NCBI GenBank assembly: GCA_003427395.1 | Contig: BFEA01000008.1 | Coordinates: 166,083 to 216,897, forward strand | DNA from: Chara braunii | Taxonomy: Eukaryota; Streptophyta; Charophyceae; Charales; Characeae | Length of the DNA stretch: 50,815 bases | Direction of reading: 5' to 3' | Shown: positions 1-11,715 of the stretch, piece after piece | Layout: each line of letters opens with the position of its first letter | How positions within the stretch are numbered: the stretch's first letter is position 1 | Notes under the pieces: model-generated | Database searches by the model: none | Told to the model about the DNA's origin: nothing | What the model saw: the letters and a program-made list of their open reading frames with translations, nothing else | Position numbers and translations under genes: made by a program

Positions 1-534
1 TTCTTCTTCTTCATTCATTCTTTTTTTTTTTTTTTTTTTTTCCCGGTTATTTAAGAACATTTTTTATAAGAGTTTTTTTTCCCGTTATTAAATAGATTTT
101 TTAAAAATAATTATCGTTATTTTGGAGCCGTTTTTTTCGTTATTTACCAACATTTTTTTCCTTATTTTTTATTTTATTTTTTCATTGTCTTTTACGTTTT
201 ATTCGGAAAGAAAAGATTTTGGGGGGGGAGGGGCAGGGCGATCGGCGCCCCGCCACGTGGCAGGGCCGCGATGGCCATGCCAGCCCTCCTATCCCCTCCC
301 CCTTTCTTATCTTCTTCTTTTTCTTCTTTGTTTTTATTTTCTTCGTCTATTTTTTTTTTTTTTTTTTAACGTTAGAGGTTTTTTTCAAGATTTTTTTTTG
401 TTATTTTAGAGTTTTTTCCTCCTTATTATAGATTTTTTTTAAGTTTCGTTTTTGTTATTATTATTTTTTTTTCGAGTTTTTTTTGTTATTTTATAACTTT
501 TTCCCGTTTTTTTTTTTTTTTTTTTTTTTTTTTT

Positions 535-566
<32 letters not shown>

Positions 567-1052
567 TTTTTTGTTATTTTATAACTATTTTTTAAGATAT
601 TTGTTTCATTTTATTTTATTTTTTTGCGTTCTTGTAGAGTTTTTTTTCGTTATTTTTTAGATTTTTCGGGAAAAAAAAAAAGTTAGGGGGAAGGGAAGGG
701 CGATCGGCGCCCTACCTCGTGGTAGCATCGCTGCCACGTGGCAAGGCCTCCCCTCCCCTCCCCTCCCCTCCCCTCCCCCTTTCTCTTCTTCATCTTCTTC
801 TTCTTCTTCTTTTCTTTCTCTCATTTTTTCTTTTTTTCCTTTTTCTTCTCCTTCTTCATCTTCTTTCTTTCTTTCTTTCTTTCTTTCTTTCCTTTTTTTT
901 CTTCTTCTTTTTATTTTTCTTCTTCTTCTTCTTTCTTTCTTTCTTTCTGTCTTTCTTTCTTGTTTTCTTTCTTGTTTTCTTTCGTTCTTTCTTTCTTTCG
1001 TAACTTTTTCAGTCTTTTTTAAAAAAAAAGTAATTTTAGGGAGGGAGGGCAA
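1..1052. repeat. Pyrimidine-rich low-complexity block with repeated GC cassette
   Basis: The plus strand is almost entirely T and C, with long T runs, (TTTC)n tracts near 535-566 and 863-890, and TTC runs. A GC-rich cassette containing the palindrome GGCGCC and the CCACGTGG-like core recurs at about 219-300 and 681-780, with a decayed third copy near 1034-1064. The unit is therefore several hundred bases of poly-pyrimidine ending in a GC cassette. Open frames here on either strand are low-complexity artefacts of F/S/L or K/E/R composition. No gene is supported. Confidence 0.85.
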
Positions 1053-1053
1053 C

Positions 1054-2174
1054 GTGATCGGTGTTACTCTAGTCTATAGTACTCTAGTCTACACTCCTCC
1101 TTTGTACTCTTCTTTATTGTACTCTACTTTTTGGTACTCTACTATATTGTACTATATGATGCGATACTCGTATCTACTTATTGTACTCTATTGTACTCCT
1201 CTTCATTCCACGTCACTCTACTCTTCTCTACTTTACTCCACTTCCTTCCTCTCTACTTTTCTCTACTCTAATCTACTGAACTCGACTCTACTCGACTCGA
1301 CTCTACACTACACTGTTGTACTCTATTTTGCTTTACTTTTCCCCACTCTACTCTTCTATACTCTACTCACCTTTGCTTTGGTGTACTTTATGCTATCATA
1401 CTCTGATCTACTCACTTTACTCTACTCTAGTCGATTTTTCTTCATTCTTTCGTACTTTAGTCTACTCTAATTGATTATACTTTAATCTTTCTTACTTTAC
1501 TCTACTCTACTCTACTCTATGATACTATATTCTACTCTACTCTACGTTACTTTAATCTACCTTACTTTACTCTTCTCGACTTTACTTTTTCTCGCTTTTC
1601 TTTTTCCTAAGCTTTTCTTTCATACTTAACTCTACTATAGGATACTCTACTCTACTCTACTCTACTCTACTTCCTCTACTATACTGTAAGCTTCCTTACT
1701 CTTCTTGACTCTACTATTTTCTACTTTTATCTTCCTTATGATTTTTTTCCCGACTTTTTTTACTTTATGCTTCCCTTCTCTGCTCTACTCTGCTTTGCTC
1801 TGCTCTACTCTATTCTAGTATATGCTTCTCTACTCGAGTCCACTTTACTCTACTCTACTCCACTCTACTTCACTTCAGTCTACTCTACTCGACTCTTTGT
1901 TCCACTCCTCTCAGCTCCATTTCACTTTTCTGCACACTACTCTACTCTACTTCATTCCACTTCACTTTGCTCCATTCCACTTTCCTTCACTACATTCCAC
2001 TCCAGTCCAGTCTACTCCACCCCACTCCACTTCACTTAGTTTCACTCTCCTCCACTCGATGTTACTTCACTGCACTCCATTCTACTTTACTTTACTTCAC
2101 TCCATTCGACTCAACTACATTCCACTAGACTTCACTCCACACCAGTCCATTACTCTATTCCACTCGACTCTGCT
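1054..2174. repeat. CTCTA-type degenerate pentanucleotide satellite, left block
   Basis: Nearly the whole stretch is built from five-base units such as CTCTA, CTACT, CCACT and TTCAC on the plus strand, with G rare. The unit size gives stop-free reading frames rich in LYST and LHST, which explains the apparent ORFs. The array stops abruptly at 2174 against an AT-rich insertion and resumes after 2696. Confidence 0.9.
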
Positions 2175-2696
2175 CAACAGAAAAATTCCCATGAGAAATG
2201 AAAGTTGAAATAACATTCCATAAAACAAAATCCTTAATATTTATAAATTATCATTCCAATGTTCGTGCAATTCTAAAATTTTCAGTTTTATTTGATAAGT
2301 TTCTGTCTAAATATGAGTTTTCCCTTCCTACTACATTTATTTGTTCAAGATGGAATAAAAGTCTGGACGAGTTTATGAATTGTTTTTGATTAAATTTCAT
2401 TCTACTACAATAAATATCTTCTAATTTAGATAGGGTTAACCTATTTATGACAAAAAATCCTTACTTAGAATGACAGTCCAATTAAAATATTTCATGATTT
2501 CATCCAGACTTTCATTCCATCTCTAGCATGCAGTCCAAATAGGAAGGGATACCCTATTCTTGGAATGAAAGTTTGCAAGTAAGACGAAAAAAATTAAAAT
2601 TGGAATGACATTTTTTAAGATGGAATGAAAATTTAAAATTTAGATTGTAATTTTATTATAGAATTATTATTTAATTCTGAGAAATTTTTATGTTGG
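2175..2696. mobile_element. MITE-like AT-rich insertion in the satellite
   Basis: This 522-base AT-rich segment interrupts the pentanucleotide satellite on both sides. Its ends are imperfect inverted repeats: the left starts CAACAGAAAAATTCCCATGA and the reverse complement of the right end starts CCAACATAAAAATTTCTCAG. Inside, 2348-2369 and 2501-2522 form a 22-base inverted repeat with two mismatches. The word GGAATGAAA and its complement occur several times. There is no coding capacity. A non-autonomous foldback or MITE fits; I could not define a target-site duplication in the repetitive flanks. Confidence 0.5.
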
Positions 2697-2938
2697 TCTT
2701 CTCGACTCTTCTCAATTTTTTTCGACTCGACTTTGCTCTACTTTACACTATTATACTCAACTTTACTCTACTTTATTTTACTCTAAACTACTCTGCTCTG
2801 TTAGAGTCAGTTTGAGTTCGTTTTGATTGTCGTCTTAGTTTTTTTTAGGGTATGGGTTCATTCAAGGTACGTCACTCTTCTCTACTTTAGTCGACTTAAC
2901 TGAACTCTACTCGACTCAACGTGACTCGACTCTATTAT

Positions 2939-3404
2939 ATTATATGCTACACTACTCTAAGTTGCGCTATTATACTCTACTGTTTTTTTTTTTTTTCTAC
3001 TCTACTATATTTTCCTTTATTCTCTTCTACTCTACTATCTTTTACTCATCTTTAATCTACTTTACTTTACTAATCTCTAATGTACTTTACTCTTACTTTT
3101 TTGTACTGTACTATATATTGCGATATTGTTATTTATTCATTCTACTCTACTGCTGTCTCTTATACACATCTAGATGTGTATAAGAGACAGATTATATGCT
3201 ACACTACTCTAAGTTGCGCTATTATACTCTACTGTTTTTTTTTTTTTTCTACTCTACTATATTTTCCTTTATTCTCTTCTACTCTACTATCTTTTACTCA
3301 TCTTTAATCTACTTTACTTTACTAATCTCTAATGTACTTTACTCTTACTTTTTTGTACTGTACTATATATTGCGATATTGTTATTTATTCATTCTACTCT
3401 ACTG
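2939..3404. repeat. Perfect 214-bp direct duplication flanking an adapter (assembly artefact)
   Basis: Bases 2939-3152 and 3191-3404 are the same 214 bases, including an identical 14-T run, separated only by the 38-base adapter palindrome at 3153-3190. Exact identity inside an otherwise degenerate satellite, bracketing a mate-pair junction adapter, indicates a chimeric read or mis-join rather than a biological duplication. Confidence 0.95.
3153..3190. other. Nextera mate-pair junction adapter left in assembly
   Basis: The segment is CTGTCTCTTATACACATCT followed directly by its reverse complement AGATGTGTATAAGAGACAG. This is the 19-base Tn5 mosaic end used in Nextera libraries, joined head to head as in the mate-pair circularisation junction. 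It is library DNA, not part of the genome. Confidence 0.98.
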
Positions 3405-6326
3405 TACTCCACTAAACTTCACTTCACTTCACTCCACTTCACTCTTCCCTACTCTACTTCCTTCCCTTCCACTCCACTGTTTTCTACTCGACTTCACTCT
3501 ACGCTACGCTACACTACTCAACTTTGTTTTAGTTTTCTTACTCTACTTATCTTCACTTTACTATACTCTACGCATCTTTACTTTACTGTACTTTATGCTA
3601 CGAAACTCTGATCTGCTCACCTTACTCTACTCTATTTTTTTTTGTTTTTTTCTACGTTACTCTGTTCTATTCGATTTTACTCTACTGTACTCTAGCCTAC
3701 TCTACTCTACTCTACTATACTCTACTCTACTCTACTGTACTCTACTCTACTCTCCTCTACTTTAATCTACTATACTTTACTCAACTCTATTGTACTTTAC
3801 GTTACTTTACATTTTTCTACTCTTCGCGACTCTACTTTTTTCTACTCTTTTATTTCTTAAGCTTCTCTTTCCCGCTCTATTCTACTATACTCTACCCTAC
3901 TCATCTCTATTGTACTGTTTTGTACTCTGTTGTGTTGTACTATATGCAGCGATATTATTATTTATTCACTCTGCTCTACTGTACTTCACTTCACTCCGCT
4001 CCACTTCACTTCACTCCACTCCACTATTCTCAGTTGTACTCCACCCCCCTCTAGTCTACCTTTCTCTACTCTACTCTACTACACTCGACTCTACTCGACT
4101 CGACTCGACTCGACTCAACTCTACATGACACTACTCTACTTTAGTTTGCTTTACTCGTTACTACTCTACTCTACTGTACTCTACTTCACTCCACTCATCT
4201 TTATTGTATTGTACTTTATGCTGCGATATTATAATCTATTTTTTTCTACTTCACTCTACTCTATTCGATTCTACTATACTCTACGCTAACCTACTCCACT
4301 CTTCTTTAGGATACTCTACTTTACGCTTCTCAATTCTACTATTTTGAACTTTTCTCTTCCATACTTCACTCTACTCAAGGATACTCTATGATACTCTACT
4401 CTATTCTAATTTACTCTACAATACTCTGCATTTCCCTACTTTTCTCGACTCTACTCTTTTCTACTCTTTTATTCCCTAAGCTTCTTTTTTCTATTTTTTT
4501 CTATTTTACACTTTCTTGCTTTGCTCTACTCTCCTCTACTTTTCTCTACTATGGCCTGCTCTGTACTACTCTACTCTGCTCTTCTCTGATCTTCCCTACT
4601 TTGCTCTCTGCTATGCTCTATGCTCTACTCAACTCTGCCTTAGAATACTCAATTCTGCGTTTCTATGCTTTACTCTCCTCCACTCCACTCTGCCACACTC
4701 TCCTCCACTCCAGTCCACTACAGTCCACTCCACTTCACTCGACTCCACTATACTCCACTCTACTGTACTTCATTCTACTTCACTCTACTCTATTCCACTT
4801 CACTCTACTTCACTCTACTCCACTCTACTCTACTTCGTTCTGCTTCACTCTACTTGACTCCACTCTACTTCACTTCACTCTACTTCACTCTACTCCACTC
4901 CGCTCTACTCCATGCCCCTCTACTTCACTTTACTCCACGCCCCTTTACTCCACTCCACTCCACTTCTACTTCACTCTACTCTACTATAACCTTTTCTACT
5001 TTACACTAGGATACTGTACTCTACTCTACTTTACTTCATGATATTTTATGCTTCCGTACTCTGCTTTAGTCATTTCTACTCATTTTCTCCCTAAGTTTAT
5101 TTTCCCTACTCTACTCTACTTTACTCTACTTTACTCCACTCCACTCTATTGCACTCCACGCGACTCGACTCTATTGGACACTCTAATCCACTCTACTCCA
5201 CTACACTCCATTTCACTCCACATTCCACTCTACTCAACTTTACTCCACCCCACTCTGCTCCACTCCACTCTATTCCACTCCACTCTACTCAACTCGAATT
5301 TACTTCACTCGACTCTACTCTACTTTACTCTCCTCCACTCCACGCTTCCCTATCATTCTCTACTTTACTCTTCTCTACTCTTCTGTTCCCTACACTTCAC
5401 TTCCCTTCACTTCTCTTCCCTATTATTCTCTACTCTACACTTCCTTGTTGTTCTCTACTTAACGCTTCTATACTATACGGTTCCCTGCTCTTTTGTTCCC
5501 TACGCTTCTTTCCCCTACATTTTCTATCGTACACTTTCCTACTTTACGTTTCCCTGCTCTGCCATACTCCTCTATGCTTTTCTCTGCTATGGTATGATCT
5601 ACACTTCCCTGCTCTACTCTTCTCTTATCTGCTTTGCTTTGCTCTACACTCCTTCACTTTTCTCTTTTCTACTTCACTATGCCTTACTCTTCTCCATTCA
5701 ACTTTACTCTACTTCACTCATCTTCTCCACTCACCTACACTCTCCTCCACTCACCTACACTCTTCTCCACTCACCTATACTCCACTTCCTTCAACTCCAC
5801 TCCACTCTACTCTACTCTACTCCACTCTACTCTACTGCACTCTACTCCACTGCACTCTACTCCACTACACATCACTTTACTCCACTCCATTCCACTATAC
5901 TCCACTCTACTCCACTTTACTCCACTGTACTCCACTTCATTCCACTCCACTCCAGTCCACTCCAATCTACCCACTCGACTTTACTCTACTCTACTCTCGT
6001 CCATTCTACGTTTTCATACTCTACTCTACTTTTTTGTACTCTTATCTTCCCTATGCTTGTCTACTCCACGCTTTCCGACTTTAGTCTGCTTTTTTGTTAT
6101 CTTCTATTTTCTATCATGATCTATAGATTCTATACTACTCTGCTCTGCTCTATTATTATCTGCTCTGCCCTGCTCCGCTATGATCTGCTCTTCTATGATT
6201 TGCGATGCTTTTCATCATAGTGCACCCAGTTGCTGACTTGAATGGAAAAAAAAATCTTCATGTTGATCTTTTTTCTTTGTATGCTGGTGTTGTTCTTTCT
6301 TTATTCTAGGCATTGTCATTTTGTGG

Positions 6327-6328
<2 letters not shown>

Positions 6329-6389
<61 letters not shown>

Positions 6390-6390
6390 N

Positions 6391-6457
<67 letters not shown>

Positions 6458-6490
6458 TTATCTCTCTTTCTCTCTATCTCTCTCTCTCTC
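6329..6490. repeat. (CT)n microsatellite with an unresolved base
   Basis: An almost pure CT dinucleotide tract runs from 6329 to about 6453 and continues degenerate to 6490. A single N at 6390, next to TGT, marks an unresolved join inside the tract, so its true length is unknown. Confidence 0.95.
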
Positions 6491-6916
6491 CTCCTCTTTC
6501 CTCCTCGTTTTTTTTTGAATTTTCAATATGTCGTTTTTTTTTAATTCGTCAATTGTGCTCCGACTTTGGAGTTGGTTTGAGGATATTTTTTATTACCGTT
6601 TGATTTTTTTATTTTTATTTTTAAGTTTGTTTGAGTTTATGCGAGTTGTCAGTGCGAGGTCACCCACTTCATTTGCTATTTCTGCATCGGCGCTTAACTA
6701 GTACCTATGACTGACTTCAACCCACTGAGAAAACCAACCAGTTTATATCCGGCTCCATTATAAAAACGACGCCCTTTCTCTGGTGATGTTCTAATACGAT
6801 GTTTTGCCTTGTAATCTTAGGGTCTCGCCACACCACTCTCCAAATGTGAAAAAGACAAAATTATGACGGGTGCATCTGCCCATGGGTTTATGGGGAAGTT
6901 CATTCTCATTTTGCCC
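6491..6916. other. Spacer with no recognisable feature
   Basis: This stretch is T-rich up to about 6620 and mixed after that. I see no coding frame, RNA gene or repeat here. It is the host-side flank of the LINE poly(A) end. Confidence 0.5.
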
Positions 6917-9070
6917 TTTTTTTTTTTTTTTTTTTTAGAAGCAGAGAAATTTCATTACAAATAGTAGAAAATCCATTCGCAGCTGGGGACCCCACAATTC
7001 AACCTTGTGGGATCAGCACTGCTGGAAACTGGGTCTAGGGTCCCGGATTTGCTCGGCTAGCTCAGCTAGAAAAATGCTTCTCAAAATTAACCATGAAGCT
7101 TAGTAAAGAAAAGGGGAGGGGGGGGCTGACGAAAACAGATACAACCCTCAACATACCTCCAGACTCACTGACTCTATGTTGGCCTACAGAACGAATCAAC
7201 CAACGTGGGTCTAACTCAGCAACTTGGGTAACTACTCAGAGATCGCTGAGACCCTAAGGAGGACTTAGCTAGTCCAAAATGGTCAGTTCCCCTACTACTG
7301 AGATTATTGCGAACTTATTATCTCTTACCCGAGTTTTGCGAAACCAATAGAGATTCCTTCTAGGGCGACCTTCTCCTCCCGTCCAGTCTGTCCAGATCAT
7401 ACATCTGATGTTGTTCTTGATTAGACTTTGTCGTTGTTGAACTGGAAATCGTTCGCCTTTGAAGACTACTGCATTGAGGGCTCGCCTGATCTCTTGCGAA
7501 ATCACTCTCCTGCATACTAATGTCACGTAGCCCCGTCCTTCGTGTAACTTTCCTGTTGGGCTAGGCAGAATACCATAGATGATTCAGTTGTTCGTCCAAG
7601 GAAAAACTTTGCTGGTTCCCATAGGTTTTGCCACCACTGCCAAACCTCGTCTGCCAAAGGGCACTCTCCCCAGAGATGGGAGTTGGATTATCATCCCCAA
7701 TTACACCTCATGCACTTAATTGAGATGTTCAACCCTCTGAGGGAAAGCCACATAGCCGTTGGAATCACCATTAAGGACTGTAACCACAGCAGGCTGGGCG
7801 ACTTTTGCGATGTAATTTTTGAAGTATTTTCCATAGGCTAAACCACTCGGGCTGTGGGGTTTGAACTCCTTTGATTTTCATAAATATTTTCTCCGCAACA
7901 ACTTTTGAAGTTCTTAGTCTGGTCTGTCCAAAATATCTCACTCCTTATTCAATAGAGTACCGATTCAGAATTAAGGGGAGTGCTTTCTGATCCCGCCCTT
8001 CCTGCTGGTCATTCTTCCAGCCAATCATTGCTGGTTCCACCCAGAAGGCTGGCAGATCGCCTAAAAAGGAGGCTTGTTATTTATCCTCCATTAGGCAAAC
8101 TCTTACCTCTGTGCACTCCCCTGTTGAGTCTTGTGTGTCTTCGCACAAGTAATTCAGGCTCCCCTCGAAGGTTATCCCCCTCTTGAGGTTCCATTCCTCT
8201 ACCTTGAGGCATGCGTGAAACTCTTGCCCTATAACTTTCCAAACTACCAGTTGATATTCCCTTGAGTGTAGCCATGTGCCGGCAGAGTTCTCTGAGTCTT
8301 TCCGAAGGAGGTTAGTCCAATGTGCCGGAATTGCCCTTTTGAGCTTATTAAAGTTCATGTCCACCAAATGTAGCCTGGGCAGTAAACTGCGCAGGTCCCT
8401 CGTGGATAGCAAATCGTTTTTCTCAAAGTTTCACAGATGTTTCACTTGAATTACCCCTTTCTCTATCCAAGACCTTCGAAGGTCCATGCGCCGTCAGCCG
8501 TAGAGAACTGTTGCTTGACTGGTAGGAGGATATTATGATTTTCAAAAAGGATCTGGTTGGCTATTTCTTGTTTCGTGTTCGGTAAGCACAACTGTTGGGA
8601 AACCAGTTTCTTCCAGGCATGTAAAATGTTGTGCCACACTTTGGATAGGAAGGGATCAGGCAACATAGCCAGACATCAAAAGGATTGCTCAATGACCATT
8701 CCTCGGCCAATATATGTTCCGCCAGCTGTATCCATTGTTTGGTAGAGTCATAGAACATTGCTCTGATGACACATTTGGCCAAAAGGGTCAGGTTCTGGTC
8801 CTATGGATCAAGGATACCCAGACCCCCTTGGGAACGAGGTTGTGTGAGAGACTCCCATGCAACCTTTGATATGAAACCCGACTCCTCGTCAGCCGTCGGT
8901 TTCCAAAGATATGGTGTTGCCGCCCGTTTAATAGAGGAGTAGGGTTCTTTACCCAGTAGGCAGATTGACAACGGGAACCAAAGAAGTGAAAAGACGGCCG
9001 AAGAAAGGACAAGGGCTCTCCCAAAAATGGATAGCTTATGACTTTGCCACCATTGGCTTATTCGGGAGGT
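6917..9070 (-). pseudogene. L1-type LINE ORF2, C-terminal part and 3' tail (decayed)
   Basis: Non-LTR retrotransposon reverse transcriptase copies its RNA onto nicked target DNA. On the minus strand, 9070-8801 encodes the post-palm segment typical of L1 ORF2: SQWWQSHKLSIFGRALVLSS, then KPTADEE, AWESL and GGLGILDP. Lower down, about 7636-7722, lies a zf-RVT-like zinc motif with CMRC and HLWGECPLADEVWQ, split by stops. The 20-T run at 6917-6936 is the poly(A) tail seen on the other strand, so it marks the true 3' end. Multiple stops and frameshifts make it a fossil. Its 5' part is at 37251-37753; the reading frame is continuous between the two pieces once Gyp-N is removed. Confidence 0.85.
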
Positions 9071-11354
9071 TGTGTTGCTCAAACCTCACGCCCTATGCTG
9101 TTTTCCGGTCAAAGTGTTTTGGTTCACTTAAAGGTCCGACAGGAACAACAAAAATGGGGTGTGCCAAGGATTTTTGGAAAAGTTGAGTGTGGGGACACAG
9201 ACACAACTGAGATCCCCTGTGTTTGTCCGACTTTAGTAAGAAGGGATTCGTCGCCGCGTGGGTTGAGGAATGAAAAAGGTGCGTGTGGGGCTCACGACGA
9301 TAGAAAATTCAATCCAAAAAGTACCGTTGTACTTCCCAGCAAGCCGTTGCCTTACGTTTCGAATGAAAGGGGGAGGGTACACACGTAGTATAACGTTTTC
9401 GGATGAGGTCCCGTTGGCGTTCACTGCACAATTCCGAATTCGGCGTGGAGGGCCTCAATCGAGTGGCTCTCTCCTTGTGTTCGTCCTCGCCACGTGTGCG
9501 GTAACGGAAGCCCTTGGCTCGGTAACGCTCAGTGCGGTGATAGCCGATGCACAGAGTGTCAGGCCAATGGGGCGCCACTGCCGCCTACAGGATGACAATC
9601 AACTCATTAAACGGCAATAACAACGAATAAGGTGCAAAGTGCGTATCGACAATGACAAATCCTGCACTAACGAATTCGGAGCACCGGGTCTCAGGGGGAA
9701 AGTAATAACGTTCATCGATCTTAGCAACGGCTTCTCGTTCGTCCCATTCACATACACGCGTTCTTTCCTCATTGTACAGGAAGGAGGGCGGCGGGGGCAC
9801 GGGACGTTGGCGCCCAGTCGGATTGGGGCAATCGGTCCACATGGCAAAAAGGGCAAAGCGCAAGATCTTTCCTAATCATGCATCATTCATTCGACGTACT
9901 ACTCAATCCAATCCCTCGTTTCATCATATCTATCAATCAACATCTTTGTCATGCTTGCACAAGTTCTCAGGCGCAATCCACTTCATGCACATATCAAAGT
10001 GAGAGGGGATAAATCATCATAGTCCATCCCTTATAGCAGAAACATAACAGAAAGGAGGTGTGAGGGAGGAGAGACGTAGATCAGAAGAGAGAAGAAAGTA
10101 AAAGATAATTACACAAGAAAGTCCGGAGATCTTGACAAGAAATTTCGGCTTAAATGTCGTGTGAACGGAAGTCACACTCAAAGACTAGACTTGAGGCAAA
10201 AAGAGGCGCATCCATCATGAAATTTCATTGTGGCCCCTGGCTATACATTCACTCATCTTCTGATTACGATCCTCACACAGGCACTGACGATCCCTGATGT
10301 GCGGCGAGACTACAGTCAGCTCGTCAAGACTTTTTGACTCGCACTTCACGCGTATCATCTAGCGCCTGCTTCCTGAAAGTTGGCCGATAAGTTGAGGGAG
10401 AGATTTTCAGACGCGCTTGCGGAATTTATAGTTGCGGAAAAGGAAATAGATGCTAGGAAGGATTAAGACCGAGGTGGGGAGAGGTAAGGGAAAACTCGGG
10501 GATAATCACCCGAGGAAATCCATGTCGATCCTTTGGAGCCCAGTCGTAGCCAATCAGAATCGTCATGTAAGAGGAATATCCTTCTTACACGGCGCGTCTC
10601 CTTGGTTAGAGGGCAGGAGAAGGAAATTGACAAGGTATTCCGGCGCAAGGTTTAGAGCAGGAAGAAGAAGAGTGCGAAGGATAGCGTGAAACGGAACCAA
10701 GACGATCAAAAAAGAGAAAAAGCGTGTGAGGCAAGGGAGAGATGGAAGACGGTTACAGAGAGAGAAGGAGCGTGAGCGAGAAGAAAAGAGTGTCGAAGGT
10801 AGCGAGGGAAGCGGGGAGAAGGGGGGGGGGGGGGTGGGGGGGGGGGGTCGCATGCATGGCGCCGGCGAGAAGACGAAAAGGGCACCAAAACACTTACAGC
10901 TCGTTCAGAATCCTACGCTAATTTAAAATTGAAAAAACACCATATCCGCATGTAGAATGAACGAGGGAAAAAGAAGTCATGTGTCTATTCAGATTCGTAT
11001 GAAAATTCCTAAAGTTTTCCAAGATGAAGTCGAGAACATTCATGCATAAGAAAGGACACTTCAGGTCCCGCTCATTCCTTAATTACTAAACGTCGACCCA
11101 AATTCCTAGCGCACTCGCTAAGGCATGTGTATTTCCCATGTATTTCCCGAATTGCAATAAAAAGATAAAATTCAAAAAAGTTGCCCAAAATGACGAAGGT
11201 CCAGAGAGAGACGGGCCTCTCCAATCAATGCGCATTAATCCATGGAAACACAACAAGGAGCCTCTTCGGCCTATTTGCAAACGACAACAAATATGCGAAG
11301 AGAAGAGGGGGGCGGGGGGGAAGATGGCACATGTTCGGAAGCTGGCGCGTCACA
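9071..11354 (-). repeat. Gyp-N 3' LTR
   Basis: It matches 30962-32951 plus 36879-37250 along its length and, more distantly, both Gyp-A LTRs. The host-side end begins TGTGTTGCTC then AAACCTCAC; the inner end closes with CGTCACA at 11348-11354. Right after this end the sequence CGTCACATATGTGACG (11348-11363) is a perfect palindrome. It contains a broken copy of the LTR-internal ORF (9309-9842) and G-rich runs near 10821-10848. Confidence 0.75.
9309..9842 (-). pseudogene. LTR-internal ORF (LORF), Gyp-N 3' LTR copy
   Basis: The frame is 178 codons from the conserved MWTD start to a stop after WEVQRYFLD, without any indel relative to the 5' LTR copy. One nonsense codon (TGG to TAG) interrupts it after LPFNELIVIL. 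Recognisable shared blocks are YNEERTRVCEWD, FVIVDTHFAPY and APHWPDTLC. The CxxC pair seen in other copies is partly lost here (C-I-G-Y). Function is unknown; see the intact copy at 49310-49849. Confidence 0.6.
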
Positions 11355-11715
11355 TATGTGACGCTCAGGGGGTTCCATAATTATATGATCTCCTGATTGC
11401 ATGCACGAAAGCTAGTTTACATGGAGGAGGGGGAAGAATGGGGCGAGGGGATGAATGAGGAATTCAGTATATCAGAAATGAACGGAGTCTCATATTAGCA
11501 CATGGTAGAGTACCGCTAGATTGAGTCTGAGTCCGTGTTGATATCAACTTCGATTGCAATGCTATCATGACTCTTCTGGCTCCACGTGCAATTTCGAGTG
11601 TTTAGAATCTATACCATCCAGTCCTATCATGTGCAACTCCCTGCCTCTTCGATTGGTGGAGGTCGTACAGGTGACGTCATCAAGGTGCCGCCGGATCTTG
11701 CCTGCCTGCGCTCAA
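11355..11715 (-). other. Gyp-N 3' untranslated internal region
   Basis: This non-coding stretch lies between the extra ORFs and the 3' LTR. It aligns in patches with 40542-40900 of Gyp-A, for example TGTGACGCTCAGGGGGTTCC against TGTGACGCGCAGGGGGTTCC. I do not see a clear sense-strand polypurine tract next to the LTR edge, which is unusual for this class. Confidence 0.45.

Larger units (their letters stand above)
2697..6215. repeat. CTCTA/CCACT degenerate satellite, right block
   Basis: This continues the array left of 2175. Sub-blocks differ in dominant unit: CTCTACTCTA-rich in 3650-4200, and CCACTCCACTTCACT-rich in 4680-4980 and 5720-5960. About 2800-2870 is a short non-repeat island. Long stop-free frames (up to 390 codons at 5048-6220) are by-products of a repeat lacking stop triplets and are not genes. 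An artefactual duplication lies at 2939-3404. Confidence 0.9.

Noticed and set aside
657-1052. 131-codon K/E/R-rich frame on the minus strand
   Set aside because: It is the complement of TTTC/TTC simple repeats; composition explains it fully.
3153-3190. Natural Tn5/IS50-type transposon end
   Set aside because: The head-to-head 19-base mosaic ends with no transposase and identical flanks match the Nextera mate-pair junction.
5048-6220. 390-codon open frame and similar long frames in 1054-6220
   Set aside because: They consist of LYST/LHST-type repeats from a five-base satellite that lacks stop triplets, and occur in several frames at once.
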